From contig NC_037641.1 of assembly GCF_003254395.2 (NCBI RefSeq), positions 6,067,001 to 6,131,000 on the forward strand: a stretch of 64,000 bases of DNA, in the 5' to 3' direction. This stretch comes from Apis mellifera (lineage: Eukaryota; Arthropoda; Insecta; Hymenoptera; Apidae). A program made the position numbers and the translations under genes. Below are positions 1 to 12,337 of this stretch, one piece after another; positions within the stretch are counted from its first letter, which is position 1; every line of letters starts with the position of its first letter. The notes beneath the pieces are model-generated. The model was not told the DNA's origin. It did not search any database and worked only from the letters and a program-made list of their open reading frames with translations.

Positions 1-1797
1 GATAAAAACAATTCCTTTTATTACGTGAATTAAATTACCACGATCCAAAGTATCTCCATGAATTCCTTTACCAGAAATTACTTGATCGATCGAACCTTTT
101 TCCGAATTAACCAAAGAAGGCATCAAATTTTGGAAAAATATTGCAAAACATTAGGAGGAATGAAATCACGATACTCAACGACGTTTATAAATTCAAGGAA
201 AAAATGTTCACGAATCAAGACCGAAAGGAAAATTAATATCAACGTTCCTTCAACGACCCTTCCCTTCTTTAATGCCTATTATTATTATACGCTCCCACCG
301 GAAGAGGCATTGAAGATCCATCAGAGACGAGAGATAGAGATAAGCTTTTAAAGTCGTTTTACGACAGATGTCGAACGAGGCTCTCACCTGTTCCTCCGTG
401 TCCCTCGTTCGAGGATTGTATCGCGTTTTCCGGCGGATGTGAATTCGTTAGTCGTCTCCTCGAACGATAAAAAACGCGGAGAATCGATGCACGAGACGAC
501 TCAAAATCGAGCATCTCTTGCGTCACGGAGAATTATTCGAAATTGTGTGATTTTCGTGGCGAGGGAAAACAGGGCTAGCCTTTGACGTTTGTCCAGGGAA
601 TTTCCTTTTTTATCAAAGAGAAACGAATAATTATGAATTATATTATTCGTTAATTGTTAATACTCGAGAATAAAACAACGAAACTATCCGCAATCTATCT
701 ACCCAGACAAAACACAAAACAATTCCTCTACTATTTTCTTTTTTTTTAACTCAACAACCGCCTGAAATGTAGAAAAATAATAGTAGCAAAAGTAATACTA
801 GAATACTCGTCAAGAGCAACGAAACAATCCCCGTGAACCGCAAAATTCCGTTCTCTTTTAAGCGAACAGAAACCCGTATCGAATTCCGCGAGGAAGGAAA
901 GAAGGATAGAAAGGAATAAAAATAAACAGATAAGGTAAAATAACGTTCGAGTTAGGCGAACGTGTGTTTCGACCACAGGGATTGTTTCCAGCTTTTCATC
1001 CATCCCCTCGATGTTTCCCATCCAGGGGAGGGAGGAAGGGAGCCGCGGTCTGGAACCGCGTCGAAAGGAGGCGTGCCGTATCGTACGAGGATCGAGATTT
1101 AAATTTGGCACGGATCGTGCTCCAATTCGCCCTGTTACACACCGACTCGAGGTGACTGGCCAACCTGTTGGCCGCAAACCGCATGTGGCAAAATTCTCGA
1201 TCAAAGTTTCTACGGGGAATAGCGAAAACGGTCGGTTTCCAATTCCTTTCCCGTACCCGGGCGAAATTAACCTGTCACACGAAACGAGCACCGAAACGAC
1301 ACACCCAGGACCAGTGTTCCCGCCCGAGTTCATTATTTCCTTCCGTCCTCGATGCCGTCTATAAACCCGCGGTTTCCCCATTTGATGATGATCCCCCGTC
1401 CAAATTTATTAATTTTGTTATCAATTTTCCCCATTTGTTTCCAGGCTAAGCAAAATTTCTGTCGGAGAAGGAAACTTTACGTTATTGGAAAGAGTGGAAA
1501 TAGGGACAGGATTGAAGGGAAAATTGTATAGCTCGTGTTTGAATCTCTAATTCATTTTTTCTAGAAAATTTTTTTAGAGAAAGTGAGTTTTAGAAATTGT
1601 AATAAGTTGTTGAAAAACAGATTGATTTTTAAGAAAGATGGTAATCGTAACGAACGATTGATTCGAGTTTCTAATCCAATTTATAATATTGTTCAGTAAA
1701 GAAGAAACTTTAAACTTTTCACAAGTTACCTTTTTTATTCCTTCTCGTATATCAAAGTTGGTGTAATTCAAAACGTTTTCGTTCGCGTGAAGGAAAA

Positions 1798-1833
1798 ATA
1801 TATATATATATATATTTATACAAAAAAAAAAAA
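1798..1833. repeat. (AT)n microsatellite plus A12 run
   Basis: An uninterrupted AT alternation covers 1798-1815, and an A12 run follows at 1822-1833. Both are simple-sequence repeats in AT-rich non-coding DNA. Confidence 0.9.
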
Positions 1834-2679
1834 GAAAGAAAATTGTTCGCGAGAGAGAAAGAAAACAGGAATAATTTATATTTCTCCTTTGAAATATTTC
1901 CCACGGTAAAAAGTCGTGCCGTGAATATTTTCAATGGGTCTGGCTCTTTTCCACTATTTAACATTCCTTTCAAATTCAAGAGGAGAGCAGAGCACTCTCG
2001 ATACTATAGTTTTTCCCGTGTCATAAATGAATTATTGTTGAAACGTTCGTTCGTTGATCGAGATGATGAGAAAGTTGCCAAAGAATGGCCCATATAATTT
2101 GTAATTATCGGTCAACGAACACACATATGTATTCCAAGAATCGATAAACACAGGGGGGGGAGGATCAAGCCGAAATGAATGTTGGATGACGGCCAACCAG
2201 ACGAGTTCACGCTTTCGGAGAATCTATTTGTAGCCAATCATGAAAACAGATACTAACGTTTAATTCCATTTAATCGAATCAACAGCTGCCAATCCTCATC
2301 GATTCAACATTTTCTTTTTTTTATATTCGTTTCAATTTTTATTCTCATAAGATGATAATATGTAATCCTTTTTATAAAAATTCAAAACTTCTTTTTCTCT
2401 TTTTTTAATGTCAAATCTTGATAGAAGAATGATACACGTGATATGAAACGTTACAGACAAAAGACAAGATAATTGGAGGGAAGAGGAAAAGGTTTTAATA
2501 TTTCTGTGTAATTTCCTTGCACAAATAATGATTCATTTTTGTTTAAAATCGAGATTAAATACGTGAGATATTAGACAGATGTTTCGTTTTTATGCTAATC
2601 TTTCGTTTCAATCACAATCTGTCCGATTATTATGTCGTTAGAAGCCACGAATCACGTGAAAATACGAAACAAAAAGCTC

Positions 2680-2707
2680 TTCTTAAAGTGTATACACACT
2701 TTGAGAA
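2680..2707. other. Short inverted repeat / hairpin
   Basis: The arms TTCTTAAAGTGT and ACACTTTGAGAA flank the tetraloop ATAC. They give 12 stem positions with one T-G wobble. The stem is too short for a typical animal pre-miRNA, so its function is unknown. Confidence 0.6.
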
Positions 2708-2938
2708 AGAGAATACGAAGTGAGAAAGCCACGCACAGTTAGACGTCTTAATTTGCTTATTCAACCGGCTTGTGCACGAACACTGCACCAAGTTCGATGA
2801 AATTTGACTAACAAATTTCACCCTAAAATACTTTCCTCTTTTCGAATGCATATTCAAAGATTATTAAGCTACACCAGCCACTTAACTTTATCACCTGAAA
2901 CGTATCGAAACCAGCTACTACCATTCACCATCGTCGAA

Positions 2939-3702
2939 CCGTGTTCTTTATTCGACCATGATACGCCCTAATAATCCTATTCCTTTCTCTTTCTATTATA
3001 TCGTGCATAACGAAAAAATAACGAGCTCCAATCTATTATCCATTTACTATTTACAAATTTTATTCCAGTTTTTACCTTTCTTCAATTTTTCAAACTGGAA
3101 CGAGATTAGAAAATAAAATAAATTCTATTGATTCATATATACGTCAAGTAAAAGGAACTGCTTATTAAGAAATTGCTCAATTTTTCGCACAATCGAACTA
3201 TCCCGAAATAACTTCCCCTTAAACTCTACCAAACAAAACAATATCTATTTCTCGATAAACCTTTACAATTTATGCTCAAAATTATGATAAGATTTCGAGA
3301 AATAAAAAGCAAAAGCGAAAACAAAACCGTGTTCCTTATTCGACCATGATACGTCCTAATAATCCTATTCCTTTCTCTTTCTATTATATCGTGCATAACG
3401 AAAATAACGAGCTCCAATCTATTATCCATTTACTATTTACAAATTTTATTCCAGCTTTTACCCTTTCTTCAATTTTTCAAACGAGATTAGAAAATAAAAT
3501 AAATTCTATCAATTCATATATCAAGTAAAAGGAACTGCTTATTAAGAGATTGCTCAATTTTTCGCACAATCGAACTACCCCGAAATAACTTTCCCTTAAA
3601 CTCTACCAAACAAAACAATACCTATTCCTCGATAAACCTTTACGACTTATGCTCAAAATTATGATAAGATTTTGAGAAATAAAAAGCAAAAGCGAAAACA
3701 AA
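2939..3702. repeat. Two-copy direct tandem duplication, 388-bp unit
   Basis: Copy 1 starts at about 2939 and copy 2 at about 3327. Landmarks recur 388 bp apart, for example GTGTTCTTTATTCGACCATG at 2941 against GTGTTCCTTATTCGACCATG at 3329. Similarity runs to the shared AAGCAAAAGCGAAAACAAA near 3702. The copies differ by scattered substitutions and a few small indels: copy 1 carries an extra ACTGGAACG-like insertion, and copy 2 lost about 4 bp near the ATATATACGTCAAG stretch. The unit contains no convincing coding sequence. This looks like a fairly recent local duplication rather than a transposon, because I see no terminal inverted repeat. Confidence 0.92.
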
Positions 3703-4102
3703 TTCCAAAACAAGCCGTAACCATGGCCAACAACAATGGTGCGACGGCTTAACAAAAGAATATTTTCCAAAGGCACTCCCCTCCCCCTTCCTCGTTAAAA
3801 AATCGCTCGCCTGAGAAACAAGCGGACGTCGTTACACCGTACACGCACCGTACGTATACATGCCGCGTATATAAATACGTATAATTGATATATAAATACC
3901 CCGGTACGGGCATAAATTCCTTCGCCGAATTCCAAGACACGCTCCCCCTTCTCCTCGTCCCCTCGACCTGGCTCGCGTGTAAACGCGCGGCCGCGAGCAT
4001 GCTCACGCCTACACACGCACGCTCTCGCGAGCACACGCACGCACTTAATCACGTCCAAACTCGGCACGACGCAACCAAGCGGCTCCTCTCCCCGGATAAG
4101 AG

Positions 4103-4134
4103 GCGTATGTGTACACGTATACACGTACGTGTAT
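4103..4134. other. Alternating purine-pyrimidine tract, 32 nt
   Basis: Every base from 4103 to 4134 alternates purine and pyrimidine, using only GT, AC, GC and TA steps, and the tract contains the palindromes GTGTACAC, GTATAC and ACGTACGT. Such tracts are known candidates for left-handed (Z) DNA, and the palindromes could extrude. No function is shown by the sequence alone. Confidence 0.8.
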
Positions 4135-7100
4135 CACGGAGGGAAGAGTAGTTGTAGTAACCTTTTCCCCTCCGAGGAGCCCGAGAAGAACCCTTCCTCG
4201 CGGAGACACGGAAATAAAATTACCGGAACGCGACTCGGCCGATAGCGAGCGAAAACATTCTTAATTTAGACAGCGAACACCGTCGTTATCGATCGGCTGT
4301 AATTACGAAACGAGAGGAGGGAAGGGAGGGATCGGTCGTTGGTTTCGTCGGCATCGATCGGTTTCGAAAGGCGAAAGGCGCGCCTCGAAAAAGGCGTAGA
4401 TTTGTTAGATCCTCGACTTCACGCGGGGAAATTTTCGTGTATGCAGAGAAATACATTGCTCTTCTCGTCGCTTTTATTCATATTCGTATGGAGGATGTGT
4501 AATAATTGCGGTTTAATCGTTGAAATTTTTGTTGAAATTCGAAATTCTTTTTTTTATGGATTGTATGCAAGATCGAGATCGATTAATTTAAAAGGGACAC
4601 GATCGATGGTGTGGAAAGAGAGGATATGTTCGTTGGCGCTATTTATATTTACGAGACCTGGTTATAGACTGTGGACAAAGAGATCTTTATAGAGTTCCAT
4701 AAGAAGTTCGAAGAACTGCTCGTCGATAAACAAGCTCGTGATAGATGAAGCTATAGGCCAGTATATATGTAAGAGAGAGTTATAAATGAATTCTGGTACG
4801 AGGAAAGACTATTTCAAGACTCTTGGATATACATTCTTCTCTTAAATGTCATTCGCCTCCCTCTTAGATCCGTCACTCGTCCAAACACATATCATCCCCT
4901 TCGTTCTAACGGGATACACTGTTACCCAACAACACGTCGTCCACGTCACATTAACGTTGCTGGATGTTAAATCGTTCCTTTATATACTTATATAAATATA
5001 GTATACAATAAGTCGTCAATAAAATTCCATTCTTCGAGAAGAATGCATAAATTATTCGATCCTCTTTTTTACCCTTTCTCAACGTTGAATTATTATTTCT
5101 TCTTTCCAAATTCATATATTTATAAAATTATTTTTGATTCTCTCGCGATGAAAAATCGATCGAAAAACAATCGAATATCCCCTGCAAAACTTCCCCTCTG
5201 GATCGATGAAACGCGGGGTTAGGAGAGAGTGCATAGATGTTCCGGCCGAAGATTGGCAAATGTAGCGAGCTAGACGATAACCGGGGCAAAGTTCATGCAC
5301 CCTGACAACACTCTTGGCGAGGAATAAATTCGACGCAACACATGTTCTTCCCCCCAAATATTCGAGTAAATATTTTTACCCCAGCGATTGATCCCGACAC
5401 ATTTTTCACCCCCAAGATTCACCCCCTCCCCACCCCGTGTCCACGAAAGTGCACCCGTATTTCAAGTGTGACATTATTCGACAGGTTACCGAGAATAAAA
5501 ACGGTGCACGGCTTCCGACGCAACGCTTGACATTTCATCGCTAATGCCGCCCTCGCAATTTATTTTGCCCTCGATTTTGCGAAAAACGACTATGCACCTC
5601 CTCCTCCGCCTCCTTCCTTAACCGTGAGAGAAAAGGGTGGACGGGGCGCGATGTTGAAACAGGAAAGGGTGGAGGGATATTATGCGCGAGGGTGGATTTA
5701 TGGAGAGTGATAAATTGTTTGGAGATACGTTTGATTGAAGAAATTTCGATCGAGGAAATAAAAGGGAAATTAGAAATTATTTATTCGATTAGAAAAGAAT
5801 ACATCATCGAGTTCGTTATTATACTTTATTTCTATTTTTGGTTAATTAAAAAACTGTCGAAAGATTTGTATCTCTTTTCATTATTATTTAAAGGATATAT
5901 TTTCTTTCATCAGGGCACAATTTTTTAAAAAAAATTACCAAAATTCTCCCTCGTTTCACCCTTCCATAAACAGGCTTATTTTCCGATACTTATCCATAAA
6001 GAACGAAATTTTACATCGTTCGCTAATTTCACACAATTTTCCATTAAAATCCGGCCTAAAGCGTTTTTAATTTTCCACGAAATTTTATTATAAAATTCGA
6101 TCAATTTTCAAGTTAAAACCGTTAAATATAATAATATCTCGCGACATCGAAAATATATTCAAATAATAATAAAACTCTGCTCCGAATAATGAAAGTCGAA
6201 TAAAAGGAAAGGGAGTAAAAAAATAAAATAAAAAATTCATCGATGGATCAAATTATGGTGTATTAAAATAATAGGGGAAATGGAGATATACGCATCCCCC
6301 TCCATTCTCTTCCCTCTGTCCACCCCTCGAGTTCTCGTTTTAATAAAATTATACGATACGCGTGTAATCAATCGTGGCGACAGGTGAACGTTTGCGTACC
6401 GTTTTTACGAAGAACGATGAGAAACGATAAATCAGCCGCGGTTTCATAACTTTCCGCGGTTAACTACTTTGCGCCAGTTTCTCAAACAGCCAACTTTATA
6501 TGTGCCACGCGTGCCTATGCTTCGACTTTACACGCTCTGCAGTAGTGGTTTATTGCCATACGCGTTTATTCTCTCCCTTCTTTTCTTTTCTTCTATTTTA
6601 TTTCTTTTTTATACCTGTTTCGTTTAAACATCCCATCCCGTAAAAGTGTATGTCCGGAAAAAGGACGAGAAAGAATGGGCGCGAAGAGGAAACGCGTGGA
6701 ATTAATTTTTGTACGATCGATTATTGAATTCGGAAGAATATTTGGCACACTTTCGAATTTTCCAAACTGAATATAACTTTTTATTTTTCATTTTAACGCG
6801 ATAATAATTTAAATCGATACTCGTACTTGTTTTTTAAAATCCTCTGAAAGTATCCCACGAGACTAATAAACGCATCGATATAATTAAAAATGAATATACG
6901 AATGTTTGTGATTGAATGTTCTCGTCCACGTTTTGTTACGATGATTTTTACAACAATAATCAGGATACAATTTTACTTTAGGAAGGAGAACAGGGAATGA
7001 TAATTAATGCAAACGTTTTCATTAAATCAATAACGATCGAATTACCGTGACAGCTAGGCCGCCGCGTTAAACGCGATTAGATTGATCAAGTTGTATCAAA

Positions 7101-8776
7101 TTTCAGGATGGATGGAACGCGAATAAGTTATTGAAAGCCAATGCATTCGAGGGGAGGGATGGATGCTATTTGATTAAACTTTAATTTTGCACGCGCCAGT
7201 GCAATTTATCTGGAACACACTGTTCAATATTGACAACAATTAAGTTCCATCCTTGCGGCTATAAACCCTTGTGGATGGAATCAAAGGATTGGTCGAATTT
7301 ATATTTCATCCCCGAAATACGTCATGTTTTTATCATCATGCGTACTCGAATGTTGTAAGATTCGTCGCGAAATTTCGAAGAATTTTTTAATAACGCAACG
7401 ATTTAACATATTATTATTTTTCATCGTTTGTATATTTTTTAAAAAGCCAATTGTACAAACACGTACGAAGTATTATTAAATTTTTTGTTTGGGAGAAAAA
7501 TTTAATTAACGCGCGATTCGTGTTAAAGGAAAATCCCACCAACTATGTATCCATTCGTTTGAATTTCACGGAAAAAGCTTACAAAAAGAAATATTATATG
7601 CACGCGCTTCTGGAATGAAATACATTTTCCAATCCCTTTCCAAAATTCCACGCTCCTCAAAAATACATTTTCGCAACATTCATTTCTAAAAACTACAAAA
7701 GAGATAGAGACAGAAACTCGTCGTCCTAACTTCGAATTTTCCAACGTGATATTTTCTCGAAAAACAAGATCGAAGAACGAGGAGGAGGAGGAGAAGGATT
7801 CGTCTCGCATCGATCGTGCTCTATGACCATGTCGACCTCCTGTCCGCTCGTAATCGCTAATCGAACTTGTTTATCTCGATACTCTCCCTCCCCCTCGTGA
7901 AAAAAGAAGGATGAAAGCCGGCAGGAAGAGGCGGACCGAAGCAACTTCTCCCGACGGTCCAACGACGGTCGTTGAACCGTCCGACGGGCCTTCGAATGCG
8001 TTTATTATCGGCCGCTCGCGATTCCAACGTCGGTTTCAACGTCGCGGATGACTGGCGTGCCAATTATATTTGGATCTTTTCGCGGCCCATCGCGTGCCAG
8101 TGGCTCTCAATTTTTCAACGACTCCCCCTCTCTCAACCGTGCATCCATCGATCGAAACGTAAGTCGATTCGAGGGAAAAGGATGTGATCTCTTTTCCTTT
8201 GTTTCGTTTCGTTTCAATTTTTCTCGAGGAAAGAGAAATTTGTAATAATTCTAATAATTCGGCGAAAATTTCGAAAGGTGAATAAATGCGTTTATTTGTC
8301 AAAATGTTTCGCGAGTCAATAAATATAAATATTTTCACAAAAAGAGAGAAGCAAAAATCGATGGAAGATGTTTCTCGATGGGATGAATAATATCCACGAT
8401 TTATTTATTCAGTCACGAATTTTCCATTTTCTATGATTCCGGATCAATCGAATTAATTGTCATTTTAAATCATTCAGATAAAGATGCAACGAATCGATGT
8501 GTCGAGAAAAAGATTGTGGCACGCGCGAAAAACGTGGTTTTGATTCACGTGGTCGATAAAAATAGAAATAGAAAAAGAGAGAGAGAAAGAGGTGAATTAA
8601 AAGAGAGAGAAAGGGGGATATATTGGATCGTAACGGTAACCTCGGGGCCAGTAGAGGTGGGTTAGAAACGATACGAGAACAGATTCGGTTTCAGAAATGG
8701 ACACGCGTGGCCCACACGAGCTGCCCGCGTTCTCATGGATTTATGAAGAGAATTATTTGACCAGATTTGCTCTCTG

Positions 8777-8807
8777 AACCGTTCAAAACGGTTTCACCGG
8801 TTCAATA
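8777..8807. promoter_or_regulatory. Clustered ACCGTT/ACCGGTT sites with inverted symmetry
   Basis: AACCGTT and AACGGTT form a perfect inverted repeat separated by CAA at 8778-8794. ACCGGTT follows about 6 bp later. ACCGGTT resembles the WCHGGTT site of the insect transcription factor Grainyhead. A similar perfect AACCGGTT lies at 10314-10321. That these are bound sites is inference from motif match only. Confidence 0.2.
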
Positions 8808-9167
8808 AACGTGACCCGTTTATAACGTGTTCTATTTCAGCCAATTCATCCGGACTCGTGCTCGTTTTTCGTGAATTGTTAATGTAACATGACGATAATC
8901 CGAATTGTTTGTCATTTTCCGACTACCTATTTTCGTTTCTTTCTTTCCTTTCCCCCTTCCTTCGTTCATTCGCCGAGACAATTTCATTTCTCGAAAGTAA
9001 AATTAATTTTTTTTCTTTTTCTGCAAGTTAGAGAGATCATGAGAGGAGCTAGAGATCAATAAGAACAGTTATTGCAGTCGAGATCAGCGTCAAATTTAGA
9101 CGACAAGTTTTTGGCACGAACATGCAATCCAACCTTTAAAAGTATCGTATTATAATCATCCTCAATA

Positions 9168-9974
9168 GTCGCGAAATAATATTTACAAGATCCATCCGTT
9201 CGTCAACAAGAAACCAAACACAGATCTCTTATACTAAAAAGAAGATCTTAATCTTTAAAAAAAAAAGAACCCCAAGATCCTTTCACATTGTGAAATCAAT
9301 AACGAAAAATCCACATCGATTAAAGATTCGATCATAAAAGCTGTTAAATATTCGTCACAAAATAATATTTACAAGATTCATCCGTTCCCTAATAATAACC
9401 AACAACAAGAATCCAAACACAGATCTCTTATACTAAAAAAAAAAAAAGAAAATCTTAATCTTTAAACAAAAAAGAAAGATCCTTCCACCTCGTGAAATCA
9501 ATAACGAAAAATCCACATCGACTCGATTAAAGGCTCGATCATAAAAGCTGTTAAATACTCATCGCAAAATAATATTTACAAGATCCATCCGTTCCTCAAT
9601 AATAACCAACAACAAGAAATCAAACACAGATCTCTTATACTAAAAAAAAAAAAGAAAAGAAAATCTTAATCTCTAAAAAAAAAAAACAACCCCAAGATCC
9701 TTCTATACCGTGAAATCAATAACGAAAAATCCACATCGATTCGATCATAAAAGCTGTTAAATACTCGTCGCAAAATAATATTTACAAGATCCGTTCCTCA
9801 ATAATAACCAACAACAAGAAATCAAACACAGATCTCTTATACTAAAAAAAAGAAAAAGAAAATCTTAATCGTAAAAAAAGAACCCCAAGATCCTTCCATC
9901 CCGTGAAATCAATAACGAAAAATCCACATCGACTCGATTAAGGACTCGATCATAAAAGCTGTTAAATACTCGTC
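9168..9974. repeat. Tandem array, four copies of a ~186-207-bp unit
   Basis: The landmark ATTTACAAGAT begins at 9181, 9367, 9574 and 9780, giving spacings of 186, 207 and 206 bp. Each unit has the same order of blocks: ATTTACAAGATCC, ACACAGATCTCTTATACTAAA, a variable A-rich run, AAGATCCTT, GTGAAATCAATAACGAAAAA, TCCACATCGA and CATAAAAGCTGTTAAATA. Length differences sit mainly in the A-rich run and in an inserted TAATAACCAACAACAAG block that is absent from copy 1. The array stops abruptly at about 9974 against a G-rich segment. No coding sequence is evident. Confidence 0.93.
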
Positions 9975-10147
9975 CAAGGGGAGGGTAATGGTCGAGAGAG
10001 GGAGGGAGGGAGGAAGGGGTGCAAATACACGTCGAATATTTCACGGTACCTCTTAATCAACCGCCCCGCAGCGATCGCATAAACCTGACATCTTTGTTAC
10101 GCGGTCATTATTTAATCGAGGGTTTGGACACCGATATTCCGACTACG

Positions 10148-10173
10148 GAGGAGGAGGAGGAAGAGGAGGAAGG
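10148..10173. repeat. Imperfect (GGA)n microsatellite
   Basis: A run of GGA triplets with two AGA/GAA interruptions. It is a simple repeat in non-coding DNA at the edge of a GC-richer block. Confidence 0.8.
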
Positions 10174-10252
10174 CCTCGTATAAGCTCGCGTGACTAATGA
10201 GCGGGCAAACCCGTGTATTTATGTTATACGTGGTTATGTAAGTCGGTTTTCG

Positions 10253-10321
10253 AGATGAGTCACGCGGCGGCGCGCCGCCAGATGCTAATTGGTCGATAAT
10301 AATTGTCTAAAAGAACCGGTT
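10253..10321. promoter_or_regulatory. Candidate regulatory cluster: AP-1-like site, GC palindrome, AACCGGTT
   Basis: TGAGTCA, the AP-1/bZIP consensus, lies at 10256-10262. The perfect 14-bp palindrome GGCGGCGCGCCGCC follows at 10266-10279, and AACCGGTT, a Grainyhead-like palindrome, lies at 10314-10321. Three symmetric sites within about 65 bp in a GC-richer block suggest a regulatory element. This is motif-level inference only. Confidence 0.25.
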
Positions 10322-12320
10322 CGGGAATTAAGCGGCGTGTGTTATACACCCGGCTATATTAAATCCGGGGACCCAATGCATTTCGCACGCGAGAACGTGC
10401 CAGCCTGGGAAATCGAAGGGATTAAATTTACGATTTTAATACTCGATCTCGATCGTTTAAACCTCGTCTTTGTTTTTCAAATAGTTTTTTTTTTTTGGAG
10501 AAATCAAAGAGAGATAAATTTCTCAACTGACCATCATCCCTTAATATCGAAATGCGAATCGAGAATTGATATTTCTCCCTCTTTGTTATTTATACAAATT
10601 GAAAAGTCGATCTCACGTTGCTTTTCCCTTCCATTATTTTTATTACGACTACTATTTGCATTCGCTCAATTGAACAATCCGTCGCGAGATTAAAAATTAT
10701 CGTACGAATCGATTTATTTTAGAAGGAAAAACAAATGAATAGATAAAAATAAAGTATCTCGCGAAGAAATTCCCTTCCAATATAACTTTTTTCGACCGGC
10801 CAAGGTGCAACCAAGCGAATCCTGTTGACACACTTCGATGGACGGTGCAACCAAACGCATTTTCAACACACGCATGCACGCACGAAACCCGCCTTAAATC
10901 TTGTTAATCAGCCCAACATGGGCAAACATCCGTCGACACGCGTGATTTCAACCAACGACACGTCACGGTGTAATAAGTGCCCGGACAAAACGACGCCATT
11001 AATCAAGACCCTTCTTCGTCGCTGCTTACGAGAGAATGCTAGGCCATTCTGATGCACCGAGGCCTCGCCAGCCATTTACCGATAAATGTTTCACCGTCAC
11101 GTGTGCATCTCTGTCCACGTTGCGACCTGGCCTCTCCCTCCGGATTCATCCCCCATCTTCCATCACCCCGGTCAAGGATTTAGATAGGATCCCCTCTGGA
11201 CTTAGTTCTATTATCGACAATTAGAATTCTGCACAGATTCAATCCTATGGAAGGAAACTCGAACTCCATGATTTATAATGGAATACTTTTTAAAAAAGAT
11301 TCCAACGAATCTTTGGGATATTGAGAAAGAATTGAAACGAAGAAAGAAACTTTCGAGGAAAATCGTGAAACATTTTCCATTACAATAATCGACATTTATT
11401 CTTGACAAGTGGTTGGGTTACCATTACTCGATCTCGAACAAATCCAACAAACGCGTGACAGTGATGGTCGTCGACTTTTTCGCGGTGGAAATTTCTGGCG
11501 TGGCCGTGCCAGATGGCGGGATTCGTATTCGTGGTTCTTGAGCGCGCCGGGGCCAATTTGCGGGGACATGACAGGAACCGTCATCCCGCGGCCCCGTGGT
11601 GTCGACACGTGGATAGGAACAGGACGAGGCTAAACAAGAACGCTCACGTGACGGAGGCAAAGTTCCACGACCCGGGAACGGCTTATTTTCACCGCTCGAT
11701 GGAATTTTAATCTCGCCACTCTTGTAAATGCGATCCCTCCAACGTGAATAGAATCCTTCCCTTTGCGTTAATTCAAGAGACTTTCCAAGTGTTTGAATTT
11801 TATTTCTTTCCATTCCAGTGATTTTTGAAGAGTACGATGATAAAATATATTGTAAAATTAGATAAACTTCTCAAGTGTATATATTTCTCTTCAATTAACC
11901 AACTCAACTTTCACCGCGATCGACAAAGCGAGGCTCTGGCAAAGATAAAAGGAGAGAAAAATTATCCACGTCACCGATAAACTATGCTTTCCACCACAGC
12001 ACACGGCGGCCACGTGCCACGTGGACGAAAACAATGGAATATCTATCTGGCTTAACGAGCTCGCGCTCGCCATTTCGAGTCGGGCGCAACGTTGTAACGA
12101 GATGCGTGCGCGAGCGCGTATCCCACCCGCTTTGTGCGTCACGCGAACTAAATTAATTTCGCGATAAGGGAGGGTAGTGCTGCTACTTGCGGCCCTTTAA
12201 CCGGTGGATGCAGCGCGCATTTCTACGGTTTCTAATTGCGTCCTCCCCCCCTCTTCTCGATTAATATAATTATGGAAAATCGGTTGACATGAAACAACCC
12301 TTGTTAAAGAGACGTATGAC

Positions 12321-12337
12321 TGTGTGTGTGTGTGTGT
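12321..12337. repeat. (TG)n microsatellite
   Basis: A perfect TG dinucleotide run of 17 nt in AT-rich non-coding DNA. Confidence 0.9.

Larger units (their letters stand above)
1..2938. other. Non-coding AT-rich stretch with a GC-richer island
   Basis: I see no recognisable gene. The island at about 960-1400 is open in several frames on both strands at once, including a 211-codon minus-strand frame at 746-1381, which is expected where stop codons are depleted by GC content. There is an (AT)n run at 1798-1815 followed by an A12 run at 1822-1833, and a G8 run at 2153-2160. A strong short hairpin at 2680-2707 is listed separately. The rest is AT-rich sequence with no structure I can name. Confidence 0.6.
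3703..9167. other. Non-coding stretch with two GC-richer islands
   Basis: I see no recognisable gene. The island at about 3920-4200 is rich in CACACG/ACGTGT words and includes the 32-nt alternating run at 4103-4134. A second island at about 7900-8180 has frames open on both strands, none convincing. The longest frame, 4339-4692 on the plus strand (117 codons), begins in an island and then runs into T-rich low-complexity sequence, so I read it as chance. A (GAG)n run lies at 7779-7793. Paired AACCGTT/AACGGTT arms lie at 8778-8794. Between these the DNA is AT-rich and otherwise featureless. Confidence 0.55.

Noticed and set aside
746..1381. 211-codon minus-strand open frame, the longest in the window, with one hydrophobic segment
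   Set aside because: It lies on a GC-richer island where three plus frames and another minus frame are also open. It has no recognisable domain, and the hydrophobic part is Phe/Leu-rich translation of A/T-rich DNA.
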